Shown here in pieces: positions 1-6,178 of a DNA stretch of 7,728 nucleotides. This DNA is from Bacteroidales bacterium UBA1219 (lineage in GTDB: Bacteria; Bacteroidota; Bacteroidia; Bacteroidales; P3): positions 1 to 7,728 of the forward strand of contig DBXF01000089.1 of the NCBI GenBank assembly GCA_002309295.1, given 5' to 3'. Under the pieces are notes generated by a model that saw only the letters and a program-made list of their open reading frames with translations, was not told the origin of the DNA and made no database searches. The position numbers and the translations under genes are program-made. Within the stretch, counting starts at the first letter, position 1. The number at the start of each line of letters is the position of its first letter.

Positions 1-188
1 GCGGGCTGGATGACGTACCACAGAGGTCCGAGTATGGTCTGTTTGTATTGCGTTATGATATTACGTTTCACAAACAGCGACATAAGATCGCGGTAGTCCC
101 AAATCTCTTTCAAGTTGACCTCGAAAAGTCCGGTGCGCGGTTTTATAACTGTGGTGAACTCTTGCTCTTCGGCAATGTTTTTTTCCAT
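1..188 (-). CDS. wzm: ABC-2 type polysaccharide export permease, N-terminal part (Wzm-like)
   Basis: Only the first 62 codons lie in the window; the gene runs off the left edge. The ATG reads 188 to 186, 16 bases after the stop of the sugar transferase gene, which suggests the same transcript. After a polar leader, the protein reads LKEIWDYRDLMSLFVKRNI (about residues 26-44) and then TQYKQTILGPLWYVIQP (about 46-62). This is the hallmark start of Wzm/KpsM-type permeases: an amphipathic interface helix, the YKQTILGPLW motif, and the beginning of the first membrane segment. In the known systems the permease pairs with an ATPase (Wzt) and moves undecaprenyl-linked O-antigen or teichoic-acid-type glycans across the inner membrane. 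The ATPase gene is not visible and would be expected just downstream, outside the window. The family call is firm; the exported substrate is inferred from the neighbouring sugar genes. Confidence 0.88.
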   Translation of the reverse strand, partial: MEKNIAEEQEFTTVIKPRTGLFEVNLKEIWDYRDLMSLFVKRNIITQYKQTILGPLWYVIQP

Positions 189-204
189 GAATAATTATTA
201 TTTG

Positions 205-1707
205 TTATGCTGAATGTTTGTGCTTGATGAATATTGTCTTCATTATTGCCCAAAAATAATGCCAGTCAGTGCGGAACGGGTGTTTCAGATATTCTTCTAT
301 GTATTTGCGCTCGCTTTCCTGTACCTCTTCCAAAGTCTTGGGCATATCCACATAGAAAGGCGGCAGCAGTCCAGGTTTTACCTTGATACGAAGCTCCTGC
401 ATTTCGGGTGTGTAAAGACTATAGTAGTGATTGCTCAAAGGTCGCACGCCAACGAGTTTCATATCGCCTTTCAGAATATTGAGAATCATCGGGAATTCGT
501 CGAGCCAGTATTTTCGCATGAAATGTCCGAAAGTGGACACCCGGTAGTCGTCGGCTATCTTGCCGCCCTCCTGCAATGCATTGTGTTTGTAGATATACGC
601 TTGCAGGTACTCGGAATAGGCGTGCATGGTACGGAATTTGTACACACCTATGGCTTTTCCTCCCTTACCCACGCGACGCAGACGTATCAGCGGTCCATAC
701 GAAGGGTTCTTGTCGTCGAAAGGAGGCTTGGTTTTCTGCACCACCACAAAGAAATGGTCATTAACCACCTGCTCCGACACTATCTCGAAACCACAACTGT
801 AAAGCCTTCCCATAATCTCCGAACGGGGGAAAACCCGATGCTTCCCCTTGGTGACGGCAAAATATATCTTTTTGAAAAGAACTAATTTCGGGAACAGACG
901 GTTCCAAATAAAATCGAAAACATAAACTATTGTCCTGATAACAGGCGGATAAGTGTCGTAGATTGTCTGTTTGCGCACATCGCTCACCACACCGCCAATT
1001 GCAAATACTCCCTTGTATGGCAGTATCTCGTTCAACCGGATAAAATAGCGGTTGATGTAACGTATGTCATTGAATTTTGCTATGTTGAGAACCTTATCAA
1101 TACCCTTGTCGCACAGTGTTTCAAGTTCCTCCATTGTTGGAGTGGTTAAAACTGCTGTATGTTCTCCAAAATCGTTGGCATGTCTCTCCGCCCACTGTGT
1201 AGGATTGTCGGGAAAATCGCTCTGCAAAGTATTGAACAGCAGCAGGGCTCCATCTTTTATGTCTTTGTCTATGTCACTCTCACGTTGGAAACTGTCGGCT
1301 GTGTACTTCCCTATCTTCTCCTCTTCGTAATAGTTTACTTCCACAATATACAGACGTCGGTACACAGCATACATCACAATTTCGAAGACTGTCATTATGA
1401 TGTACAAAACGATAAATTTCCACGACATTACAATATCTATTCCAAACCAACGTGCCACCAAATATATCAGTAAGAAATTCAGTGCATTGACAAAAAATGT
1501 CATAAAAACTACAGAACGTGAATGCCTATATCCTGTATAGTTGAGTTTCTGCAAAAGAATACTTACAGAAAGCCATATTACTGTAGCTATGGGCCAAAAC
1601 CAATAGGGCACTCTTGCCGTAAAAGCAGTGCTTATCAACAACGTCAAAAGCGCCATCAATAAGTCCAAAAGGACAATTACCAGTCTTTGCTTTTTGTTTT
1701 GCAACAT
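205..1707 (-). CDS. Polyprenyl-phosphate sugar-1-phosphate transferase (bacterial sugar transferase family)
   Basis: A 500-aa membrane enzyme expected to transfer a sugar-1-phosphate from a UDP-sugar to undecaprenyl phosphate, the first step of O-chain or repeat-unit assembly at the inner membrane. Four hydrophobic segments lie at about 8-28, 36-53, 66-87 and 95-116. A soluble middle region spans roughly 150-325. The catalytic domain occupies about 336-500 and shows RRVGKGGK (344-351), KFRTM (357-361), the Asp-Glu dyad in LDEFP (402-406) and GDMKLVGVRPL (414-424). The usual forms are DELPQ and GPRP, so DEFPM and GVRP are variants; I believe GVRP recurs in Bacteroidota members of this family. 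The layout parallels WbaP/WcaJ (membrane helices, Rossmann-like domain, catalytic domain), but the middle part looks methyltransferase-like (see findings). It starts 4 bases after wbpE and is followed by wzm. The transferred sugar cannot be read from the sequence. Confidence 0.9.
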   Translation of the reverse strand: MLQNKKQRLVIVLLDLLMALLTLLISTAFTARVPYWFWPIATVIWLSVSILLQKLNYTGYRHSRSVVFMTFFVNALNFLLIYLVARWFGIDIVMSWKFIVLYIIMTVFEIVMYAVYRRLYIVEVNYYEEEKIGKYTADSFQRESDIDKDIKDGALLLFNTLQSDFPDNPTQWAERHANDFGEHTAVLTTPTMEELETLCDKGIDKVLNIAKFNDIRYINRYFIRLNEILPYKGVFAIGGVVSDVRKQTIYDTYPPVIRTIVYVFDFIWNRLFPKLVLFKKIYFAVTKGKHRVFPRSEIMGRLYSCGFEIVSEQVVNDHFFVVVQKTKPPFDDKNPSYGPLIRLRRVGKGGKAIGVYKFRTMHAYSEYLQAYIYKHNALQEGGKIADDYRVSTFGHFMRKYWLDEFPMILNILKGDMKLVGVRPLSNHYYSLYTPEMQELRIKVKPGLLPPFYVDMPKTLEEVQESERKYIEEYLKHPFRTDWHYFWAIMKTIFIKHKHSA

Positions 1708-1711
1708 GTCG

Positions 1712-2839
1712 TTATGCGAAAAAATCCTTTATCTTGTCGATGATGAAATCCTGCTCCTTGCTGGTGAGCTCGGTGTGCATTGGCAACGACAACACCGAAT
1801 CGGAGAGTTTTTTGGCATTGTCGAGACTCTCAGCGGTGCGGGTGATAAACTGGAATGCCTCCTGCTCCTGCAACGGCAGCGGATAGTAAATCATCGAAGG
1901 TATTCCGTTTTCTTCCAAGTGTTTTTTCAAAGCGTCGCGCTTGCCGTCGAGCACCTTGAGTGTATATTGATGGTAAACGTGTGTCGAATTCTCTGCCTCG
2001 AACGGTATTTCTATACCTTTCACATCTTTCAGATTCTCCGAATAATAGGCGGCTGCGTCGTGGCGTGCCTTTCCGTATTCGTCGAGATGTTTGAGTTTAA
2101 TATCAAGTATGGCGGCCTGAATGGTGTCCAGACGCGAGTTGCAGCCTATCACCGAATGGTAGTATTTCTTTTTCTGGCCGTGGTTGGCAACCATACGGAT
2201 GCGTTCTGCCAGAGCGTCGTCATTGGTGCAGAGGGCTCCGCCGTCGCCGTAGCAGCCGAGGTTTTTGGAAGGGAAGAAGGATGTACAGCCTATCGTTCCC
2301 ATGGTGCCCGTCTTGGCCTTGCGGCCGTCGCTGAAAGTGTATTCCGCACCGATGGCCTGGGCGTTGTCCTCGATAACATACAACCCTTGCTCCTTGGCCA
2401 GTTTCAGTATCGACTCCATGTCGCAGGTCTGTCCGAACAGGTGCACCGGAACAATGGCCTTGGTGTTGGCGGTGATGGCTTTCACAATGTTTTGACGTTC
2501 CACGGTGAAGGTCTTGGGATTTACGTCCACCATAACCGGGGTAAGCCCAAGCAGACCGATAACTTCGGCGGTGGCCACGTAGGTGAAAGCCGGTACTATT
2601 ACCTCGTCGCCGGGCTTCAGTTTCAGCGCCATCATGGCAATCTGCAGGGCGTCGGTGCCGTTGCCGCAGGGTATCACGTGTTTCACTCCGAGATACTTCT
2701 CCAGATTGGCCGCAAAGTCCTTCACAGGCTGTCCGTTGATAAACGAAGTGCTGTCTATCACCGACTGTATTGCGGCATCCACTTCGGGTTTTATCTTCTG
2801 GTACTGACCTTTAAGGTCAACCATCTGTATTTTGTTCAT
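1712..2839 (-). CDS. wbpE: DegT/DnrJ/EryC1-family sugar aminotransferase, WbpE/WlbC type
   Basis: A 375-aa PLP enzyme of normal family length. WbpE/WlbC convert UDP-2-acetamido-3-keto-glucuronic acid to the 3-amino sugar, using glutamate as amino donor. Visible landmarks are GNGTDALQIAMMAL (59-72; phosphate and cofactor site), FTYVATAE (85-92), EDNAQAIGA (157-165; Asp158 binds the PLP ring nitrogen), TSFFPSKNLGCYGDGGA (186-202; Lys192 is the Schiff-base lysine) and NSRLDTIQAAIL (234-245). From memory, these blocks match Pseudomonas WbpE closely, more so than generic DegT enzymes. The WbpB-type gene two positions upstream would make its 3-keto substrate, and in the known pathways glutamate and 2-oxoglutarate cycle between the two enzymes. 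The gene begins 6 bases after the protease gene and ends 4 bases before the sugar transferase. Another DegT specificity is possible, but the pairing with WbpB argues for this one. Confidence 0.9.
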   Translation of the reverse strand: MNKIQMVDLKGQYQKIKPEVDAAIQSVIDSTSFINGQPVKDFAANLEKYLGVKHVIPCGNGTDALQIAMMALKLKPGDEVIVPAFTYVATAEVIGLLGLTPVMVDVNPKTFTVERQNIVKAITANTKAIVPVHLFGQTCDMESILKLAKEQGLYVIEDNAQAIGAEYTFSDGRKAKTGTMGTIGCTSFFPSKNLGCYGDGGALCTNDDALAERIRMVANHGQKKKYYHSVIGCNSRLDTIQAAILDIKLKHLDEYGKARHDAAAYYSENLKDVKGIEIPFEAENSTHVYHQYTLKVLDGKRDALKKHLEENGIPSMIYYPLPLQEQEAFQFITRTAESLDNAKKLSDSVLSLPMHTELTSKEQDFIIDKIKDFFA

Positions 2840-2845
2840 TTACAA

Positions 2846-3073
2846 TTACTTTTTAATGATGCGTTTTGTAACGACTTTGTTGCCGTTGCAAATAACGCGA
2901 ACTACATAAATACCGGCAGGACGGGCAGTCAAATCAACCATAGTGTTGGTGCCTGCAGTAGTTATATCTGTTATTTCCTTCCCACAAATGTCGAAGACTT
3001 TAACCAAATGGTCATCAGTTCCGGTGAACTCTACAAAGAATTTGCCGTCAGAAGGATTGGGATAGATGTTGAA
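2846..3073 (-). other. T9SS type A C-terminal sorting domain of the C10 protease
   Basis: Residues about 404-478 show the Por secretion tail pattern: FNIYPNPSDGKFFVEF opening the domain, KVFDICGKEI in the middle, then LTARPAGIYVVRV and a basic end, KVVTKRIIKK. In studied Bacteroidota this domain takes the cargo to the type IX translocon. There the PorU sortase removes it, and in P. gingivalis PorU joins the new C-terminus to A-LPS. The stop codon is included in the coordinates. Confidence 0.92.
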
Positions 3074-4282
3074 ACCGGGTTTTTCTGCGTCCAGGCACGC
3101 AACATCAGGCTCGGGGTCGGGCAGTTGCGGACCGCGCAGACCTATGATTGCGGCCTGATTGTAGTTGAACGCATATCTGCTCAACGAACCAAGGTTGAAA
3201 TAACCGTCGTACAATCCACCCCATCCCCAGTTCATGTGGAAACAGTTATCGTCGCGGTAACCGTCGCAAATCCATACGTGTCCTCCGTATGTCTGACTCT
3301 GACCACCATAAAAGAACGGGGCAAAACTGTCAAGCTCCGCTTTGATTGTGGAAAGCCATGATGCATCGTTGTAGTTTGTTCTTTCTATGTATCTTACGGT
3401 GCTCGGGTATCCGAAATAAGTTTTTATGCCAGTTACAATGTTGGTGGGACTTACCGAGCTGCCCCTACTTCCGTAATTCATTTTCACGGCAACACCGCAA
3501 TGGTACAGGAGTGTGGCCACTGCATCGATCTGCACCTGTGAAGATGTGCTGGTTAATTCCAACGGCATGCTGTCGTAGTCGTATGTGGTGTTGGCAAAAT
3601 TTGCCGAAAGGCGTCCATAATCTCCGTAACCGTTGCCATGGCTGGCGTTGTTGCAGGTGTACGACCTGCTGCCTATTCCATGCACAGGATATTTCCAGTA
3701 ACGCATAAGCTGTCCCATCACAATTGCACCACAACCTACATAGGCATGACCGTTCGGACCGGCAGAATCGACAGGACATTTGCTGTTGTAATATATTTCT
3801 TGATGCCATTTGGTCCTCACCAGCGGACTTACAATCACAGTAGCATCCTTGTCGCGGGACAATTGGCTGTTTTCGAGCTTTTCCCATTCGGGATTTGCTT
3901 CCAAGTCATCCATTGCGAGGATTGAGCGTATCTCCTGCCTGTATCCGTCGAGGAAAAACCTAACATTTTCGGGGATGTTCGGTCCGTCGAAATTGCTTTC
4001 GGTGGAATATCCCAAAATAGGAGTCACTCTGTCGTCGGCACTTACGATAACAAAACCTTTGTCGATGTTAAACACATAAAAACAGGGCGTTGCGGCTTTT
4101 TCGTCCGATAAAGTAACTTTTTGGGTATAAGCCAAAACAGCGGTGTTATTGACTGTTGTTTTTACAACAAAATTATTGTAATACTTCTCCGCAACAGTCT
4201 TTGCGGTGTTCACATCTACGGTTTTTGCCTGCAAAGCGGCAAAAACAACCAGCGATAATACAAAAAATATAGTTTTTTTCAT
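2846..4282 (-). CDS. Secreted C10-family (streptopain-like) cysteine protease with T9SS sorting domain
   Basis: A 478-aa preproprotein. Residues 1-19 form a signal peptide. Residues about 25-120 resemble the streptopain propeptide/Spi inhibitor region, including GFVIVSADDRVTPILGYS (76-93). The mature papain-fold domain begins near 150 with PLVRTKWHQEIYYNSKCP (153-170). The catalytic cysteine is Cys184 in YVGCGAIVMGQLMRYWKYP (181-199). The catalytic histidine is His335 in GGHVWICDGY (333-342), followed by the conserved FHMNWGWGGLYDGYFNL (348-364). A short linker leads to a C-terminal T9SS type A sorting domain (about 404-478). The product should therefore pass the inner membrane by Sec, cross the outer membrane by T9SS, and be released or anchored at the surface after the sorting domain is cleaved. 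The residues after the cysteine (GAIVM) differ from the usual VATAM. The gene sits 15 bases after wbpB and 6 before wbpE, an odd place for a protease. Its substrate is unknown. Confidence 0.93.
   Translation of the reverse strand: MKKTIFFVLSLVVFAALQAKTVDVNTAKTVAEKYYNNFVVKTTVNNTAVLAYTQKVTLSDEKAATPCFYVFNIDKGFVIVSADDRVTPILGYSTESNFDGPNIPENVRFFLDGYRQEIRSILAMDDLEANPEWEKLENSQLSRDKDATVIVSPLVRTKWHQEIYYNSKCPVDSAGPNGHAYVGCGAIVMGQLMRYWKYPVHGIGSRSYTCNNASHGNGYGDYGRLSANFANTTYDYDSMPLELTSTSSQVQIDAVATLLYHCGVAVKMNYGSRGSSVSPTNIVTGIKTYFGYPSTVRYIERTNYNDASWLSTIKAELDSFAPFFYGGQSQTYGGHVWICDGYRDDNCFHMNWGWGGLYDGYFNLGSLSRYAFNYNQAAIIGLRGPQLPDPEPDVACLDAEKPGFNIYPNPSDGKFFVEFTGTDDHLVKVFDICGKEITDITTAGTNTMVDLTARPAGIYVVRVICNGNKVVTKRIIKK
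4226..4282 (-). other. Signal peptide of the C10 protease
   Basis: Residues 1-19 of the protease have the classical layout: two lysines at the start, a hydrophobic core (IFFVLSLVVFAAL) and a small residue before the predicted cut, ALQA followed by KT. There is no lipobox cysteine, so signal peptidase I processing is expected. The exact cut site is a prediction by eye. Confidence 0.82.
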
Positions 4283-4297
4283 TGTCTGATATAAATC

Positions 4298-5263
4298 CTA
4301 CCAACCGAACGGGTGTTTCGACAAAGGATATTTTGCCATCGGGTGGTAATCGCCTTTAAGTCCCACAGGTGCTGCGTTGCGTATGGTATGAACTATGTTG
4401 ATGCAGTTGCGAGCCTCACTTACGCGGAAACCTTCGCCGGCGAGGATTTTCTCGTAGCTTTTGGTGTGCAGTTCGGTGAACCCTTGACTGAACTCGAACT
4501 CTTCACCGTCGATCATAATGGTGCGGTAGGTACGTTTCTCGCCCTGAACGGCGTTTGGCGGCAGGTGCTCAGCGTTGATACTCAAGAAATAACGCACACG
4601 GGCGTTTCTCAGTCGCAGGAAACCCGCCACACGGTCGTGACTGGCTACGTGAACAATGTTTTCCTGCACTGGTCCGAAAATCCACGAAAGCATGTCGTAG
4701 AAATGGACTCCAATGTTGGTGGCCACGCCGCCGCTTTTATGCACATCGCCTTTCCACGAGGTGTAGTACCAAAGTCCGCGCGAGGTGATATAGGTAAGGT
4801 CAACATCGTAAACCTTGTCCTTGGGACCTTCGTCAATCTTCTTTTTCAGCGCCACTATGGAGTCGTGCAAACGCAGCTGGAGTATGGTGTAAACGTTATG
4901 TCCCGTCTCCTGCTCCATTTTCTCGAGGGCGTCGATGTTCCACGGGTTGAGGACTATGGGTTTTTCGCAAATCACATCGCAGCCCAGACGCAGACCGTAA
5001 CGCGTGTGCGAGTCGTGCAGGTAGTTGGGGGTGCAGACAGTTACGTAGTCCAGACGGTTTTCGGTGCGCTGCAACTTGGCGTTGTGACGGTCGAAAAGCT
5101 CCTGTTCGGTAAAGAACGCGGCTTCGGGGAAATAACTGTCCATAATGCCCACGCTGTCGAAACGGTCGTAGGCCGAGAGCAGATTGTTGCCCGTATCCTT
5201 AATTGCTTTCAGGTGACGCGGGGCTATATATCCGCCAACACCTATTATTGCAAAATTTTTCAT
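4298..5263 (-). CDS. wbpB: UDP-N-acetylglucosaminuronate 3-dehydrogenase, Gfo/Idh/MocA family (WbpB/WlbA type)
   Basis: A 321-aa NAD-dependent oxidoreductase. WbpB/WlbA oxidise C3 of UDP-GlcNAcA and regenerate NAD+ at the expense of 2-oxoglutarate, giving the 3-keto sugar that WbpE aminates. The N-terminus, MKNFAIIGVGGYIAPRHLKA, carries the Rossmann glycine loop and is nearly the same as the WbpB start I recall. Other signature blocks are SICTP-like TVCTPNYLH (75-83), CDVICEKP (95-102, with catalytic Lys101), VDLTYITSRGLWYYTSWKGD (154-173), GGVATNIGVHFYDML (178-192, with the conserved His187) and GEEFEFSQGFTELHT (253-267). The length suits the family and the stop is TAG. It follows a 92-base gap, the largest in the window, and ends 15 bases before the protease gene. 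The call is strong because similarity runs along the whole protein and the matching aminotransferase is nearby. Confidence 0.95.
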   Translation of the reverse strand: MKNFAIIGVGGYIAPRHLKAIKDTGNNLLSAYDRFDSVGIMDSYFPEAAFFTEQELFDRHNAKLQRTENRLDYVTVCTPNYLHDSHTRYGLRLGCDVICEKPIVLNPWNIDALEKMEQETGHNVYTILQLRLHDSIVALKKKIDEGPKDKVYDVDLTYITSRGLWYYTSWKGDVHKSGGVATNIGVHFYDMLSWIFGPVQENIVHVASHDRVAGFLRLRNARVRYFLSINAEHLPPNAVQGEKRTYRTIMIDGEEFEFSQGFTELHTKSYEKILAGEGFRVSEARNCINIVHTIRNAAPVGLKGDYHPMAKYPLSKHPFGW

Positions 5264-5311
5264 GTTTATTAAGGTTCAAATAGTTAAAAGATTCTTTTAA
5301 ATACTTTTGAA

Positions 5312-5340
5312 CGCAATTTTTTGCGAATTACATATCGCAA
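5312..5340. repeat. Overlapping short inverted repeats in the gap upstream of wbpB
   Basis: The 92-base gap 5264-5355 holds three alternating copies of a 5-6 base word: CGCAA (5312-5316), TTGCGA (5321-5326) and TCGCAA (5335-5340). The middle copy can pair with either side. One hairpin has a TTTT loop (5317-5320) and the other an 8-base loop (5327-5334), and they exclude each other. No U-tract follows on the minus strand, so this is not a typical terminator. I found no clear Bacteroidota promoter (TAnnTTTG with an upstream TTTG) in the gap. The rest of the gap is AT-rich and featureless. The repeat could be chance. Confidence 0.35.
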
Positions 5341-5355
5341 TGAGCAGAAAATGTA

Positions 5356-6111
5356 CTATATATGTTCCTCGAATCCGCGGAAATGGACATTCAGTTCGTG
5401 GAGATGCTCCAACAGTGTTCCAAGTGAGGTTCCTTCGGTCATCTTGGCAAAAGCGTTGACATCCTTGGGAAAACACTTGCCACCATAGCCGAACTTTCCG
5501 TCAGGACCGGGGACATAAGTATGGGTGTCGTTGATATAGCCGGAAAGAAGGACTCCCGTATGCACATTACGCCAGTCGGCACCCATCTTCTCGCAATATT
5601 CGCGACAAGCGTTGAAATAGGTTACCTTGTAAGCACCGAACACATTGTGCATATACTTGGTTAACTCGGCCTCTAGCGGGGTCATAACGGTGAACTTTTT
5701 GCCCACAAAAATTTTGGTGAGCAGCTCGTGTGCACCGGTGAATACCATTGTCTGTTTTTTGAAATCCTCGATATGCGTGCGCTCGGTAAGGAACTCAGGC
5801 ATATAGTGCACTTTATGGCCAGTCTCGCGGCTAAGCATTTCGCTTGTACCGGGGAGAATTGTGGTGCGGACAAACACAGGCACGTCGGGGAGCTTTTTAA
5901 TAAGCTCCTTCATCAGTGTCAAGTCCTGCGTACCGTCATCTTCGGTGGGCACGTGTATCTGCAAAAAAGCGATGTCAATATTGCTCAAGTCGTCGTTGTA
6001 TCCTTTTGGAGGATCGCTGATAAAGAGTTTGCACTCGGGGTTGTTGTGCTCCAGCCAATCCTTCAGGGCTCCGCCAACGAAGCCACATCCAATAATTCCA
6101 ACGTTAATCAT
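5356..6111 (-). CDS. Compact UDP-glucose/GDP-mannose dehydrogenase-family protein lacking the C-terminal UDP-binding domain
   Basis: A 251-aa protein, against roughly 390-440 aa for normal family members. It has an N-terminal NAD-binding loop, VGIIGCGFVGGAL (4-16), then a shortened Rossmann domain with IDIAFLQIHVPTEDDGTQDL (45-64) and VRTTILPGT (81-89). The central domain carries MPEFLTE (104-110), AELTKYMHNVFGAYK (148-162) and FGYGGKCFPKDVNAF (207-221). The residues expected for two-step oxidation of C6 to a carboxylate are present: Thr84, Glu106, Glu110, Lys152, Asn156, Cys213 and Asp217. The C-terminal UDP-binding domain is absent, and only 92 non-coding bases follow, so this is not an obvious frameshift. 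A sugar-nucleotide dehydrogenase role, perhaps the WbpA-like step making UDP-GlcNAcA for WbpB, is plausible but unproven. It starts 67 AT-rich bases after rfbB; I saw no promoter there. Confidence 0.8.
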   Translation of the reverse strand: MINVGIIGCGFVGGALKDWLEHNNPECKLFISDPPKGYNDDLSNIDIAFLQIHVPTEDDGTQDLTLMKELIKKLPDVPVFVRTTILPGTSEMLSRETGHKVHYMPEFLTERTHIEDFKKQTMVFTGAHELLTKIFVGKKFTVMTPLEAELTKYMHNVFGAYKVTYFNACREYCEKMGADWRNVHTGVLLSGYINDTHTYVPGPDGKFGYGGKCFPKDVNAFAKMTEGTSLGTLLEHLHELNVHFRGFEEHI

Positions 6112-6178
6112 AATACTTATTTTAATTATTTTTCTTCTTTGTAATTAGTCTTTTATTTCTTGAGATAACTACCGACAG

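Noticed and set aside
1628..3361. A 577-codon open frame on the plus strand, antisense to wbpE and the protease
   Set aside because: It runs opposite three well-supported genes, its translation shows no family motif, and the minus-strand genes explain the sequence fully. Long antisense frames arise from codon bias in the real genes.
3465..3887. A 140-codon minus-strand frame, Cys- and Arg-rich, inside the protease gene
   Set aside because: Out-of-frame overlap with intact catalytic-domain coding sequence. The composition is that of a frame-shifted reading, with no independent start signal.
2846..4282. Protease gene as a mobile-element insertion
   Set aside because: No terminal inverted repeats, target-site duplication or transposase were seen. 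The junctions are tight and neighbouring genes are intact, so there is no direct sign of a recent mobile insertion.
4313..5272. A 319-codon plus-strand frame covering nearly all of wbpB
   Set aside because: Mirror of a strongly recognised gene, with no recognisable domain or start context of its own. The near-equal length reflects scarce antisense stop codons.
5264..5355. Possible promoter or rho-independent terminator upstream of wbpB
   Set aside because: The closest promoter-like match has wrong spacing (TA, four bases, TTTG) and no good upstream TTTG. The hairpins are short and lack a U-tract on the transcribed strand.
5356..6111. Short dehydrogenase as a frameshifted or truncated pseudogene
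   Set aside because: All catalytic residues are intact, and the remaining gap is too short to contain remnants of the missing domain. A naturally compact protein is the simpler reading, though decay by clean deletion cannot be excluded.
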